Notes: generated by a model not told the origin, from the sequence alone. A stretch of 64,000 nucleotides of DNA from Streptomyces sp. NBC_01381 (GCF_026340305.1 NZ_JAPEPI010000001.1:62001-126000); one strand, 5' to 3'. Positions 27,029 to 36,226 are shown, counted from the first letter of the stretch. Translations and numbers: made by a program.

Positions 27029-28276
27029 CTAGTTGGCTGCGTTTGCCGCCTTCACCAGAGCGTCCTTGGTGACCGCGCCCGCGTAGACCTTGCCGTCATC
27101 GGTGATGAGGGCGTTGATCAGGCGGGTCTTGAAGACCGTGCCCTCGCCGAACTTGCCGGACACCTTGTCGCCGAGCGAGTCAAGGAGGCGCTGCGCGTCC
27201 GCCGGTACGTCGCCGGATTCGGCCGTCGGGAGGCCCTGGCCGCCCGGCAGTTCCAGCTCGGCGATGGAGTTCCAGCCCTTGCCGATGACGTTCAGACCGT
27301 TCAGGTCCTCCTCGCCCTTGAACTCCTTGGCGTCGCCCTTGAAACCGTGCTTCTGCTGCTCGGCCTTGGCGTCGTCGGCCTCGGTGACCTTCGCGCCCTT
27401 GGGCGGCGTGAAGTCGAAGGTCGATGCCGAAGGCTTGGCGAAGTCGACCTTCGTGAAGCCCGCGTCGACGACCGCGCTGCCGCCACCCGCCGGAGACAGC
27501 GTGAACTTCAGCGGCGTACCGGTCTTGGAGTCCACCGAGACGGTGATCTGACCGACCGTCGAGCCGGCCTGCTTGGGCTTGATGACCAGGCGGTAGGCGT
27601 CGCGGCCCGCGACCTGCGCGGTGCCGTCGACCTTCACCGACGTCGTGTCGTCGACCGCCTTCAGGGCCTCTTCGGCCAGTTCCTTGGGGGTGGACGGGAC
27701 GTCCTTGGGAAGGTCCGTCTTGCCGGAGTCCTTACCGGATTCCCCGGCCTTGCCCGCCGACTTGGAGTGGTACACCTCGTTCGACTTGCTGTCGTAGGCC
27801 CATACGTCGTCGCCGTTGTGGATCAGGCTGTACTCGGCCGCGTCGTCCAGGACGGACAGCTTCTGCTTGTCGGGGCCGTCGGCGGCGACGCGCAGCGTGT
27901 GCGTGCCGGTTGCCAGCTCCATCAGCTTGGACTGCGGGTCGGCGGACGAGCCCTCGCCGTCCTCGCCTCCGCCGCCGCCCGGGGCGAAGCCGCCGGTCAT
28001 GCCGCCGCCCAGGGACGGGAGTCCGAGGTCGGTGCTGATCTTCACCGTGCCGGAGAGCTGTTCCGTGTCCGACGCGGCGATCTTCTCGATGAGTTCCTGA
28101 GCGGTGACGTCGGGCAGTTTGGGGTCGCCCGACGTGGCGAGCGCCGGGACGAGCCCGATGGTCGCCGCCGCCACCCCCGCCACCGCGACCGGGACCGCGT
28201 AACGCGCCGCCTTGCGGCGGCCGGCGCGCGGCGCCTCGGCCTCATTGGTGTTCTGCTCCGGTTCGTACGGTGCCAT
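27029..28276 (-). CDS. Membrane-anchored LolA-like / DUF2092 protein
   Basis: A 415-residue protein with a short basic cytoplasmic N-terminus and one membrane anchor (RYAVPVAVAGVAAATIGLVP, residues ~26-48). The large outside domain resembles the LolA-like beta-barrel fold: LSGTVKISTDLGLPSLGGG, then DKQKLSVLDDAAEYSLIHNG, DDVWAYDSKSNEVYHSKSAG and DAYRLVIKPKQAGSTVGQIT. A Gly/Ser/Asp-rich linker interrupts the fold. It may bind a lipid or hydrophobic ligand handled by the adjacent ABC exporter. The ATG has GGAGGT ten bases upstream. Confidence 0.88.
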   Translation of the reverse strand: MAPYEPEQNTNEAEAPRAGRRKAARYAVPVAVAGVAAATIGLVPALATSGDPKLPDVTAQELIEKIAASDTEQLSGTVKISTDLGLPSLGGGMTGGFAPGGGGGEDGEGSSADPQSKLMELATGTHTLRVAADGPDKQKLSVLDDAAEYSLIHNGDDVWAYDSKSNEVYHSKSAGKAGESGKDSGKTDLPKDVPSTPKELAEEALKAVDDTTSVKVDGTAQVAGRDAYRLVIKPKQAGSTVGQITVSVDSKTGTPLKFTLSPAGGGSAVVDAGFTKVDFAKPSASTFDFTPPKGAKVTEADDAKAEQQKHGFKGDAKEFKGEEDLNGLNVIGKGWNSIAELELPGGQGLPTAESGDVPADAQRLLDSLGDKVSGKFGEGTVFKTRLINALITDDGKVYAGAVTKDALVKAANAAN

Positions 28277-28476
28277 TGTGTGCCCTACCTCCGTGGTCGG
28301 CGGCGGCCTTCCCTGTACGTGCCTGCGTCCACCCCGCGCCGCCATTCTCACCCGAATAGGTCAGGAGTGGTTGTTTCTTGCTGGACCTTGCTTGTCTCCA
28401 TACGACCAAATCGGCCAGCCAGAAGCGTCAGACCCCGGGAGCAACTCCACGTACTGCTGTGGGATGACAGAAGGCG

Positions 28477-28511
28477 GTGGCGCCTCCCCCATCCCGTAGG
28501 GGAGACGCCAC
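28477..28511 (-). terminator. Terminator of the CHRD gene
   Basis: GTGGCGCCTCCCC (28477-28489) pairs with GGGGAGACGCCAC (28499-28511) at 12 of 13 positions around a 9-base loop, starting 16 bases past the CHRD stop on the minus strand. The rest of the 28277-28476 gap shows no gene. Confidence 0.75.
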
Positions 28512-28526
28512 TTGGAGGGTCCGGGA

Positions 28527-29492
28527 TCAGCGCTGCACGAACACGTAGTCCGCCTTGTACGGCACCTTCGCGATGGCGCCCTCGTCACAGCTGCCCGCCG
28601 GGGCGAGGCCGCCCACCGTGTTCAGGCGCAGGATCTCCGTCACGTGCGAGAGCCGTCCGTGCGGCTTGCCCGACTGGGTGGCCGCCAGGTCGAGTTCGGC
28701 GATGTTCTTGTCGCCGTTCGGCGTCCTGGAGATCAGCTTGCCGGTGACCGCGCTGCCGTCGGGGGCCACCCACTGCGGGGTGCCCGAGTTGGGCGCGGTG
28801 AAGCTGTGCGCGATGTTCCCCTGCAGCCGTGCGCTGACGTCGCGCTGGGCGAAGGCGAACTTGCCGGAGCCGTCGTCGGCCTTCTTGCACTCGTAGATCT
28901 GCTGACCCTCGATCACCGAGGCCTGGAAGTTGGACGAGGCGAACCGGAAGTCGAAGTCGGTGGTGACCGCGTGGAGCTGCCCACGGACCGCGCCGCCCGG
29001 GAACTCGGCGGTGTGCAGGTTGGCGTAGAAGCCGCCCGGGTTCTTCTTCAACTCCTCCAGCAGGGCGGCGTCCTTGACCTGGACCGTGCCGGTGACGCGG
29101 TGGCCCTTGCTCTGGTCGAGCAGTTTCGTGAAGTCGACCTTGACCCCGCCGTTGGCGCCCCTCTCGCCCTGGTGGATGTGGAGCGCGGTGGGCCTGTCCG
29201 TGCCGCGCCACTTGACCGTGACGGACACCTGGTCCCCCTTGACCTGGATGAACTCGAGCGCCGAGCCGTCCTTGTCACCGACCGCGGGCCCGCCCTGCAC
29301 CGGTACCTCGTTCGCGCCGTTCAGGCTCGCCACGAAGATCGAACCGCTGGTGGTGCCGGTGTCGGCGGCAGCGGCGGGAAGCGTCGCCAACGCCACCCCC
29401 GCGGATGCGGCGACGGCGACGCCGGAGGCGAGCAGGGCCCGGCGGCGGTGCGCGAGAGCGCTGAACAGGCTCGAAGTGCTGAAAGTGCCCAT
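28527..29492 (-). CDS. Secreted CHRD-domain protein with DUF3455-like C-terminus
   Basis: A 321-residue exported protein. The signal peptide covers residues 1-43 (twin-arginine-like HRRRALLASGVAVAASAGVA, cleaved near AAAAD). The CHRD domain is clear: LNGANEVPVQGGPAVGDKDG, VKWRGTDRPTALHIHQGERG and GFYANLHTAEFPGGAVRGQL. A second domain (QIYECKKADDGSGKFAFAQR, YSGTPQW-like PNSGTPQWVAPDGSAVTGKL) resembles DUF3455, which carries no known activity. GGGGAG lies ten bases before the ATG. It is divergent from a COG4315 lipoprotein with a Crp-like site between. Confidence 0.88.
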   Translation of the reverse strand: MGTFSTSSLFSALAHRRRALLASGVAVAASAGVALATLPAAAADTGTTSGSIFVASLNGANEVPVQGGPAVGDKDGSALEFIQVKGDQVSVTVKWRGTDRPTALHIHQGERGANGGVKVDFTKLLDQSKGHRVTGTVQVKDAALLEELKKNPGGFYANLHTAEFPGGAVRGQLHAVTTDFDFRFASSNFQASVIEGQQIYECKKADDGSGKFAFAQRDVSARLQGNIAHSFTAPNSGTPQWVAPDGSAVTGKLISRTPNGDKNIAELDLAATQSGKPHGRLSHVTEILRLNTVGGLAPAGSCDEGAIAKVPYKADYVFVQR

Positions 29493-29596
29493 GAGCAGAA
29501 ATCTCCCCGTATGCGAGCTGACGCCCCCTGCGTCAGCTTCTGGGCATGGATACGAAGTGAATCTCAGTCTGGACTCAATCCAGCCCCGCCAAATAA

Positions 29597-29612
29597 TGTG
29601 ACCTGCATCACA
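29597..29612. promoter_or_regulatory. Crp-like binding site
   Basis: TGTGACCTGCATCACA is an exact TGTGA-N6-TCACA palindrome. It lies 105 bases upstream of the CHRD start and 50 bases upstream of the lipoprotein start, suited to act on either or both. It matches the cAMP-receptor-protein consensus better than the Rex one, because the inner AA/TT pair is missing. Confidence 0.6.
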
Positions 29613-29661
29613 CAAGCATAGGATCAAGTGGGAGGGTACCCGGACCACAAAGGGGGTCGTC

Positions 29662-30201
29662 ATGTTCACGACCCGGCACAGCAGAACCCGGCGCGTCAGC
29701 GGTTACGCCGCCGCGGCAGCCGCCGTCCTCGCGCTCACCGCGTCAGGCTGCGGCGACAGCGACAGCGGCGACGAGAACGGCGGGGGCGACACCAAGAACT
29801 CCGCGACGCTCACCGCCACCGAGGTCGACGAGGTCGGCACGGTCGTCACCAACAGCAAGGGGCACGTCCTGTACCGCTTCGACGAGGACACCGCGAAACC
29901 GTCGAAGTCCAACTGCAACGACAACTGCGAAAAGGTCTGGCCTGCCACACCCGCCCCCGGCACGGTGACCGTCAAGGGCGTCGACAAGGACCTGGTGGGC
30001 ACGGTCACCCGCGACGACGGCACCAAGCAGCTCACCCTCGACGGCTGGCCGCTCTACACCTACGTCAAGGACGACGAGCCGCGTGAGGCGCAGGGCCAGG
30101 GCGTGGACGGCACTTGGTACGCCGTCACACCGACCGGCGCGAAGGCGCAGACCACCACGGACCAGCCTGAGGACGAGGACGGGGGCGGCTACGGCTACTG
30201 A
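29662..30201 (+). CDS. COG4315-type lipoprotein (secreted repeat of unknown function)
   Basis: A 179-residue lipoprotein. The signal peptide ends in the lipobox LTASGC (Cys30 lipidated), followed by a Ser/Asp/Gly linker. Two copies of the PF03640-type repeat are present: VGTVVTNSKGHVLYRFDEDT with KSNCNDNCEKVWPA, and VGTVTRDDGTKQLTLDGWPL with YTYVKDDEPREAQGQGVDGTW. The paired cysteines NCNDNC are family-typical. These proteins are widespread in Streptomyces with unknown function; redox or metal roles have been suggested. The C-terminus is acidic and ends GGGYGY. Confidence 0.9.
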   Translation: MFTTRHSRTRRVSGYAAAAAAVLALTASGCGDSDSGDENGGGDTKNSATLTATEVDEVGTVVTNSKGHVLYRFDEDTAKPSKSNCNDNCEKVWPATPAPGTVTVKGVDKDLVGTVTRDDGTKQLTLDGWPLYTYVKDDEPREAQGQGVDGTWYAVTPTGAKAQTTTDQPEDEDGGGYGY

Positions 30202-30262
30202 CGCCGAGCGCCACCCCTAGACCGGCTCCGGACCTCGGCCCGCCCGGTGCACCACGCGAACC

Positions 30263-31273
30263 TCAGCCCGCCCGGTGCACCACGAGATCGCAGAGCTCCA
30301 CAAGGGACGTCTTCGCGTCGCAGTCCCGCAGCGGCGCGAGCGTGGCCCGTGCCTCCTCGGCGAACCGCACGGTGTCCTTGCGCGCCTGCTCAAGGGCCGG
30401 GTGCACCCGCAGCCGCGCAAGCGCCTCGGCGTGCCGGGCGTCGTCCGTCAGGTCGGAGTCGAGCAGCTCGCACAGGGCGATGTCCTCGGGCAGACCGAGC
30501 TTCTCCACCCGCTCGCGCAGCCGGAGCACCGGAAGCGTGGGAATGCCCTCGCGCAGGTCGGTGCCGGGGGTCTTGCCGGACTCGCGCGAGTCGGACGCGA
30601 TGTCAAGGACGTCGTCGGCCAACTGGAACGCGACGCCCAGCCGCTCGCCGTACTGGGTCAGGACGTCCACGACGGTCTCGTCGGCGCCCGACATCATGGC
30701 GCCGAAACGACACGCCACGGCGACCAGCGAGCCGGTCTTGCCGCCGAGCACGTCCAGGTAGTGGTCGACCGGGTCGCGGCCCTCGGTCGGCCCCGCGGTC
30801 TCCAGGATCTGGCCGGTGACCAGGCGTTCGAAGGCCTCGGCCTGGATGCGCACGGCGTCCGGACCGAGGTCGGCCAGGATGTACGAGGCGCGGGCGAACA
30901 GGAAGTCGCCGGTCAGGACGGCCACCGAGTTGCCCCAGCGCTGGTTGGCGCTCTCGACGCCGCGGCGCACATCGGCCTCGTCCATCACGTCGTCGTGGTA
31001 GAGCGTCGCGAGGTGCGTCAACTCCACGACCACGGCGGAGGGCGCGACGCCCGGCGCGTAGGGATCGCCGAACTGCGCGGCGAGCATCACGAGCAGCGGC
31101 CTGAACCGCTTGCCGCCCGCGCGCACCAGATGCTGTGCCGCCTCCGTGATGAAGGGGACCCCACTTTTGGTGGCGTCGAGCAGACCTTCCTCGACGGCCG
31201 TCAATCCGGCCTGGACATCGGCTTCGAGAGCCTGGTCCCGCACGCTGAGGCCGAAGGGCCCGACGACGGTCAC
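30263..31273 (-). CDS. Polyprenyl diphosphate synthase (menaquinone side chain)
   Basis: A 336-residue trans-prenyltransferase that extends allylic diphosphates with isopentenyl diphosphate. The first aspartate-rich motif is TLYHDDVMDEADVRRG, the second is LADDVLDIASD, and GGKRFRPLL, MMSGAD and KTGSLVAVACRFGA are all typical. The length and the residues before the first DDxxD fit a long-chain (hepta- to nonaprenyl) enzyme rather than a geranylgeranyl synthase. The product probably becomes the menaquinone tail used by the nuo complex. GTG start with AGGAG eight bases upstream. A near-duplicate GCCCGCCCGGTGCACCACG lies around its stop. Confidence 0.92.
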   Translation of the reverse strand: MTVVGPFGLSVRDQALEADVQAGLTAVEEGLLDATKSGVPFITEAAQHLVRAGGKRFRPLLVMLAAQFGDPYAPGVAPSAVVVELTHLATLYHDDVMDEADVRRGVESANQRWGNSVAVLTGDFLFARASYILADLGPDAVRIQAEAFERLVTGQILETAGPTEGRDPVDHYLDVLGGKTGSLVAVACRFGAMMSGADETVVDVLTQYGERLGVAFQLADDVLDIASDSRESGKTPGTDLREGIPTLPVLRLRERVEKLGLPEDIALCELLDSDLTDDARHAEALARLRVHPALEQARKDTVRFAEEARATLAPLRDCDAKTSLVELCDLVVHRAG

Positions 31274-31309
31274 GAGGGGTTCTCCTGTCTGCTGACGATC
31301 ACAAGTCGG

Positions 31310-31339
31310 TCACTCGGTCGATCATCACTCGGTCGATCT
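31310..31339. repeat. 15-bp tandem repeat in the polyprenyl synthase / POT intergenic region
   Basis: TCACTCGGTCGATCA at 31310-31324 is followed at once by TCACTCGGTCGATCT at 31325-31339. It lies 37 bases upstream of the synthase start. It could be an operator or a slippage product. The remainder of 31340-31552 shows no gene or strong structure. Confidence 0.55.
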
Positions 31340-31552
31340 TCGCGTGATGACGGGGTCGATGACACGGTTTGTCGATGTGTCGCTGCCATCACTCAAGTCA
31401 GCGTATCCGGTCGCCTTTCGATCACAGTGGGCACCCGCCTGTGCAATGCCGCCCAGGCGGGGCACGATCACCGCCGGTATGTTCTTGATCAGCTGATACG
31501 ACCCAGAAGACCGCAACGCCCCGTTAACGACCGAACCACCGGGAGCAGCTCC

Positions 31553-33067
31553 TTGTCCCGTACGCAGGCCGAAGCCGAACCGCCCCCGGATCCTTCCACG
31601 GAGCCGCCGCCGGGCGACGACCACGCCTTCTTCGGACAGCCGCGCGGACTGCTCACCCTCTCCGGACTCGAAGTCTGGGAGCGCTTCTCGTTCCTCGGCA
31701 TGCAGGCCATCCTCGTCCTCTACTTCGCGGACTCCGTCGGACACGACGGCATGGGCATGGATTCCGGAACTGCCGCGTCCGTGTCGGCTGCGTACGGAAC
31801 GCTCGTCTATCTCGTGTCGGTGGCGGGCGGCTGGCTCGCCGACCGCATCCTCGGCTCGTACCGCGCGGTCCTGTGGGGCGGCATCCTCATCGCCTGCGGG
31901 CACTACTCGATGGCGGTGCCGACGGCGACGATGACCTGGGTCGGGCTCGGTCTGATCAGCGCGGGCACCGGACTGCTCAAGCCGAACGTCGCCTCCATGG
32001 TCGGCAAGCTCTACAGCACCGACGACGACCGGCGCGACGCCGGCTTCGCGCTCTACTACATGGCGATCAACGTGGGCGCCTTCGCCGGACCGCTGATCAC
32101 CGGCTGGCTCGGCGAGCACAGGGGCTGGCACTGGGGCTTCTCGGCGGCCGCGATCGGCATGACGTTCGGCCTCGTCCAGTACGTGTGGGGGCGGCGCCAT
32201 CTCGCCGGGCGCAAGGCATCCGCCGAATTCGCGCTGCCCCGGGACGCGATGCGCCGGGCGGCGTTCCTGATCGTCGTGGGCCTCGTCGCGGTGGCCGCCG
32301 TGGGCGGTCTGCTCGCCGCCGCCGGCTGGCTCACCATGGACCGCTTCGTCGACCTGCTCACCCTGATCTCGGTGATCGCGCCGGCCGTCTACTTCGCGGT
32401 CATGTTGCGCAGCCCGCGCGTGACGGCCGAGGAACGCGGCCGTCTCAAGCCGTACATCGTGCTCTTCCTGGCGTCGGTCGTCTTCAACTTCATCCTGTTC
32501 CAGGCGTACTCGACGATGATCCTGCTCGCGTCGACGAACGCCGAGACCTCGATCCTCGGCTTCACCTTCCCCGCCAGCTGGTACGCCTCCGCGCTCGGCG
32601 CCTTCGAGGTCGCGCTCGCCCCGGTCGTCGCCGCGGTCTGGGCGAAGATGGGCCACGGCCAGCCGCACGCGTCCAACAAGATCGCGTTCGGCGTGATCCT
32701 GGGCGGCCTCTCGTTCCTCCTGATGGTCCTGCCGACCTCGGGGCACTCCGACGACACGTACAAGATGGCCGTCTGGTGGATCGTCGGCTCGTATCTGCTG
32801 CTCGGGCTCGGCGACATCCTCGTCGAGACCTCCGGCATGTCGGCCACGACGAAGCTCGCCCCGAAGGCCTTCGCCAGCCAGACGATGTCCCTCTGGTTCC
32901 TCTCGCTCGCCCTCGCCAACGGCATCCAGGCGCAGACCGTGAAGCTCTACGGAGAGGTCTCCAACCCGGCGTACTTCGGCGTGAACGGCGCCATCGCGGT
33001 GGCCGCCGGGGTCGCCGTCATCCTGCTCGCACCGTGGCTGCGCCGCACCATGCACCCCGTCCACTGA
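31553..33067 (+). CDS. POT/PTR2-family proton-coupled oligopeptide transporter
   Basis: A ~504-residue uptake transporter for di- and tripeptides. The first helix has ETF-like GLEVWERFSFLGMQAILVLY (WERFSFYG family motif), and the PTR2 signatures FALYYMAINVGAFAGPLITG and GTGLLKPNVASMVGKLY are present. About fourteen hydrophobic segments are visible. The start is TTG 31553 with GGGAGC six bases upstream; longer in-frame reading overlaps the convergent synthase gene. It is followed 10 bases later by a CocE/S15 hydrolase, suggesting joint import and cleavage of peptides. Confidence 0.9.
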   Translation: MSRTQAEAEPPPDPSTEPPPGDDHAFFGQPRGLLTLSGLEVWERFSFLGMQAILVLYFADSVGHDGMGMDSGTAASVSAAYGTLVYLVSVAGGWLADRILGSYRAVLWGGILIACGHYSMAVPTATMTWVGLGLISAGTGLLKPNVASMVGKLYSTDDDRRDAGFALYYMAINVGAFAGPLITGWLGEHRGWHWGFSAAAIGMTFGLVQYVWGRRHLAGRKASAEFALPRDAMRRAAFLIVVGLVAVAAVGGLLAAAGWLTMDRFVDLLTLISVIAPAVYFAVMLRSPRVTAEERGRLKPYIVLFLASVVFNFILFQAYSTMILLASTNAETSILGFTFPASWYASALGAFEVALAPVVAAVWAKMGHGQPHASNKIAFGVILGGLSFLLMVLPTSGHSDDTYKMAVWWIVGSYLLLGLGDILVETSGMSATTKLAPKAFASQTMSLWFLSLALANGIQAQTVKLYGEVSNPAYFGVNGAIAVAAGVAVILLAPWLRRTMHPVH

Positions 33068-33077
33068 GGTTCCCGCC

Positions 33078-35066
33078 ATGCAGATTCGCTCCTCCTTCCC
33101 GTACGAGACCACCCGCGAGGACGTCCAGGTACCCCTCCCGGACGGGACCAAGCTGTACGCGCGCATCTGGCGCCCGGTGACGGACGAACCCGTCCCCGCG
33201 CTCCTCGAATACCTCCCCTACCGGCTGAGCGACTGGACGGCACCGCGCGACTGGCAGCGCCACCCCTGGTACGCGGGCCACGGCTACGCCTCCGTGCGCG
33301 TGGACGTGCGGGGCCACGGCAACTCGGAGGGCATGCCGGGCGACGAGTACTCGGCGGTCGAGCTGGCCGACGGGGTCGCGGTCGTCAACTGGCTCGCCGC
33401 ACAGCCCTGGTGCACGGGCAAGGTCGGCATGTTCGGCATCTCCTGGGGCGGCTTCAACTCCCTCCAGATCGCGGCTCTCGCGCCCGAGCCGCTCAAGGCG
33501 GTCGTCACGGTCTGCTCGACGGACGACCGTTATGACAACGACGTGCACTACATGGGTGGTTCCGTCCTCGCGGTGGACATGCACGCATGGGCGGCGACGA
33601 TGCTGGCGTTCGTGTCGCGCCCGCCGGACCCGCTGTTCGCCGGCTCCGACTGGCGCGAGATGTGGCTGGCCCGCCTCGAAGCCGTGGATCCCTTCATCCA
33701 CACCTGGCTCGACCACCAGACCCGCGACGACTACTGGCGGCACGGCAGCGTCTGCGAGGACTACTCGGCGATCGGCGCGGCGGTGCTCGCGGTGGGCGGC
33801 TTCCACGATCCCTACCGGGACACGGTGCTTCGCCTGGTCGAGCATCTGCCGGGCGAGGTACAGGGGTTGATCGGCCCGTGGTCGCACCAGTACCCGGACC
33901 GGGGGCTGCCGCCGGGCCCGGCGATCGGCTTCCTCCAGGAGACGCTGCGGTGGTGGGACCACCACCTGAAGGGCGTCGAGAACGACGTCATGTCCGAGCC
34001 GAAGCTCCGCTCCTGGATCAGTGATTCGCACCGGCCCGCGACGGTGTACGACGAGCTGCCGGGCGGCTGGGTCGGCGACCCCTCCTGGCCGTCCCCGAAC
34101 GTCACCCCCGTGTCGTACGCCCTCCAGGGCAACCCCCTGATCGTGAACTCCCCGCAGCACACCGGCCTGGACGCGGGCCGCTTCTTCCCCTTCGGCAACG
34201 ACGCCGACCTGCCGCCGGACCAGCGGGACGAGGACGCCAAGTCGGCGTGCTTCGAGTTCGAGGTGCCATCGGCGGTACGCATCCTTGGCCGGCCCCGGGT
34301 CACGCTGCGGCTCCGCATGGACGTGCCCTTCGGACAGGCGATCGCCCGGGTGTGCGACGTGGCCCCGGACGGCTCGTCGACCCTGGTCACGCGCGGCGTC
34401 CTGAACCTGTCCGCCCGCCACGGCCGCGACCGTGCGGACGCCTGGCCGCTGGGCGATGCCGAGGACGTGACGTTCGACCTGAACGCCATCGGGTACGCGT
34501 TCCCGCCGGGGCACCGGATCCGGCTCGCGGTGTCGTCGGCGTACTGGCCGTGGATCTGGCCGCAGGCGGACTCGGCGGGCTTCGTCCTCGACCCGGCGGG
34601 CAGCTCCCTGGAACTGCCGGTCAGGGAAGGGGAATTGGACCCCGGGATCACCTTCGCCGCGCCGGAGCAGTCCGAGCCGCTTGAGGTCGTCTACCCGGCG
34701 ACGCTCGACGAGCAGCGCCCCGAGCGCCTGGTCGTACGCGATGTGGCGAAGGGCGAATGGCGCCTGGAGGTGGACCCGCGCTACGGCGGCACGCGGGTCT
34801 ACCCGGACGGCCTCGAATTCACCGAGGACGCCCTGGAAACGTACACGATCAACGAGTCCGACCCCCTCTCCGCCCGCACCCGCTCCGACTGGACGATCCG
34901 CCTGCACCGCCCCGAACTGGCCTGGGACGTACGGGTGGAGTCACGCTCCGAGATCACCTGCGACGCGGCGGACTTCATCACGTCGAACGAGGTGGTGTGC
35001 AAGGACGGCGGAGAGGTGGTGTTCCACCGGACTTGGGAGAAGCGAATTCCGCGGACGGCGGGGTGA
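33078..35066 (+). CDS. CocE/NonD family hydrolase (X-Pro dipeptidyl-peptidase S15-like)
   Basis: A 662-residue serine hydrolase without a signal peptide. The alpha/beta-hydrolase core has DVRGHGNSEG and the nucleophile Ser122 in GISWGGF. Asp is in AVGGFHDPYRDTV and His in LIGPWSHQYPD. The C-terminal ~250 residues form the jelly-roll X-Pro dipeptidyl-peptidase C domain (VTLRLRMDVPFGQAIARVCD, HRIRLAVSSAYWPWIWPQ). Members cleave X-Pro peptides or esters such as cocaine. Close linkage to a peptide transporter favours a peptidase or peptide-ester role inside the cell. Confidence 0.92.
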   Translation: MQIRSSFPYETTREDVQVPLPDGTKLYARIWRPVTDEPVPALLEYLPYRLSDWTAPRDWQRHPWYAGHGYASVRVDVRGHGNSEGMPGDEYSAVELADGVAVVNWLAAQPWCTGKVGMFGISWGGFNSLQIAALAPEPLKAVVTVCSTDDRYDNDVHYMGGSVLAVDMHAWAATMLAFVSRPPDPLFAGSDWREMWLARLEAVDPFIHTWLDHQTRDDYWRHGSVCEDYSAIGAAVLAVGGFHDPYRDTVLRLVEHLPGEVQGLIGPWSHQYPDRGLPPGPAIGFLQETLRWWDHHLKGVENDVMSEPKLRSWISDSHRPATVYDELPGGWVGDPSWPSPNVTPVSYALQGNPLIVNSPQHTGLDAGRFFPFGNDADLPPDQRDEDAKSACFEFEVPSAVRILGRPRVTLRLRMDVPFGQAIARVCDVAPDGSSTLVTRGVLNLSARHGRDRADAWPLGDAEDVTFDLNAIGYAFPPGHRIRLAVSSAYWPWIWPQADSAGFVLDPAGSSLELPVREGELDPGITFAAPEQSEPLEVVYPATLDEQRPERLVVRDVAKGEWRLEVDPRYGGTRVYPDGLEFTEDALETYTINESDPLSARTRSDWTIRLHRPELAWDVRVESRSEITCDAADFITSNEVVCKDGGEVVFHRTWEKRIPRTAG

Positions 35067-35078
35067 GTTGGTTCAGCA

Positions 35079-35140
35079 GCGCCCCCGAAGGGGCGCGGGG
35101 AACTGCGCGACCAGCCACGACGGACCCGCGGACAAATACC
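35079..35140 (-). repeat. Interspersed hairpin repeat, copy 5 (subtype A, inverted)
   Basis: A subtype A copy on the minus strand: read that way it runs TCCGCGGGTCCGTCGTGGCT, GGTCGCGCAGTTCCCCGCGC, CCCTTCGGGGGCGC. It fills the short gap between the convergent CocE and HAD genes, where it could serve as a bidirectional terminator. Confidence 0.85.
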
Positions 35141-35147
35141 GGAGTGC

Positions 35148-35954
35148 TCAGCCGAGCAGCCGCTCAAGCACCGCAGCCACCCCGTCATCCTCGTTCGACG
35201 AAGTCACCTCATCGGCAGCCGACTTGAGATCGGGATGAGCGTTGGCCATGGCGACGCCACGAGCCGCCCACACGAACATCGGTACGTCATTGGGCATGTC
35301 GCCGAAGGCGATCGTGTCCGCGGAGCTCATCCCGAGCCGCTCGGCGGCGAGCGCGAGCCCGGTCGCCTTGGTCACCCCGCGCGGCTGCAGCTCGACCGTG
35401 CCGGGACCTGACATGGTGACGGTGGCGAGGGACCCGACGGCATCACGCGCCACGGCGGCCAACTCGTCGTCGGTCAGCTCGGGATGACGCAGCAGCACCT
35501 TGCTGATCGGCTCGGCCCAGAGCGCGTCACGCCGCCGCACCCGCACGGCCGGCAGCGTGGGGTGCGGCATCAGATACCCCGGCTCGATGAGAGTGAGCCC
35601 GTCCACGCCGTCCTGGTCGACGGCGGCATGGACCTGCCCCACCTCGGCCTCGATCTTGCCGAGCGCGGCCTCGGCGAGCTCCCGGTCCAGCGTCACCGAC
35701 CACACCATCCGGTCGGACTCCGCGTCGTACAACTGCGCCCCCTGCCCGCAGACGGCGAGACCGCCTCTGTCCAGATCGTCGAGGAGCGGCTTCACGCGCG
35801 GCGCGGGCCGCCCGGTCACCACCAGGTGCCGTGCCCCGGCGGCGACCGTCGCCGCCAGTGCGGCCCGCGACCGGTCGGAGATGGTGTCGTCGCCGCGCAG
35901 CAGCGTTCCGTCCAGGTCAGTGGCGATAAGTGAATATGCGAGGGGAGCGGACAT
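35148..35954 (-). CDS. HAD-superfamily phosphatase (Cof-type)
   Basis: A 268-residue sugar-phosphate or related phosphatase. Motif I is LIATDLDGTLLRGDD, with the two catalytic aspartates. Motif II is HLVVTGRPAPR, the conserved Lys is in RGVTKATGLALAAERLG, and motif IV is IAFGDMPNDVPMF. The C2b cap lies between motifs II and III. The substrate is unknown. ATG 35954 is used because the upstream extension has no ribosome site. A perfect inverted repeat lies 41 bases upstream. Confidence 0.92.
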   Translation of the reverse strand: MSAPLAYSLIATDLDGTLLRGDDTISDRSRAALAATVAAGARHLVVTGRPAPRVKPLLDDLDRGGLAVCGQGAQLYDAESDRMVWSVTLDRELAEAALGKIEAEVGQVHAAVDQDGVDGLTLIEPGYLMPHPTLPAVRVRRRDALWAEPISKVLLRHPELTDDELAAVARDAVGSLATVTMSGPGTVELQPRGVTKATGLALAAERLGMSSADTIAFGDMPNDVPMFVWAARGVAMANAHPDLKSAADEVTSSNEDDGVAAVLERLLG

Positions 35955-35994
35955 GATCCAGAGAATACGGATCCGCGGCGATGCCGAAAGCAAC

Positions 35995-36011
35995 GTCACA
36001 GGAGCTGTGAC
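35995..36011. other. Perfect inverted repeat upstream of the HAD gene
   Basis: GTCACA-GGAGC-TGTGAC is a perfect 6-bp inverted repeat, 41 bases before the HAD start on the minus strand, where a promoter or operator is expected. The rest of 36012-36226 contains only GC-rich, pyrimidine-biased sequence with no supported gene. Confidence 0.4.
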
Positions 36012-36226
36012 GGGCGCAGTGCGCCGGTCGCACTACCGGCGCTCCGGGGATTCACCGAGACGTGTCGTTCCGAACGGCTCGGGGGCGCACGCCGGGGTGG
36101 AGTGACGGGTGCCCGGACGGGTGCCGGATCCACCCGATTCCCCTTCGCCTTGGCCCTAGTTGGCCGCCGCCACAGACCTCTCGTTCCCCCTCGCCCACCG
36201 CCCCTTCGTCCTCCCTCGCCCGCCCC

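Noticed and set aside
29597..29612. Rex operator between CHRD and COG4315 genes
   Set aside because: The inner AA/TT of Rex sites is missing (TGTGAC..ATCACA), so Crp is the better match.
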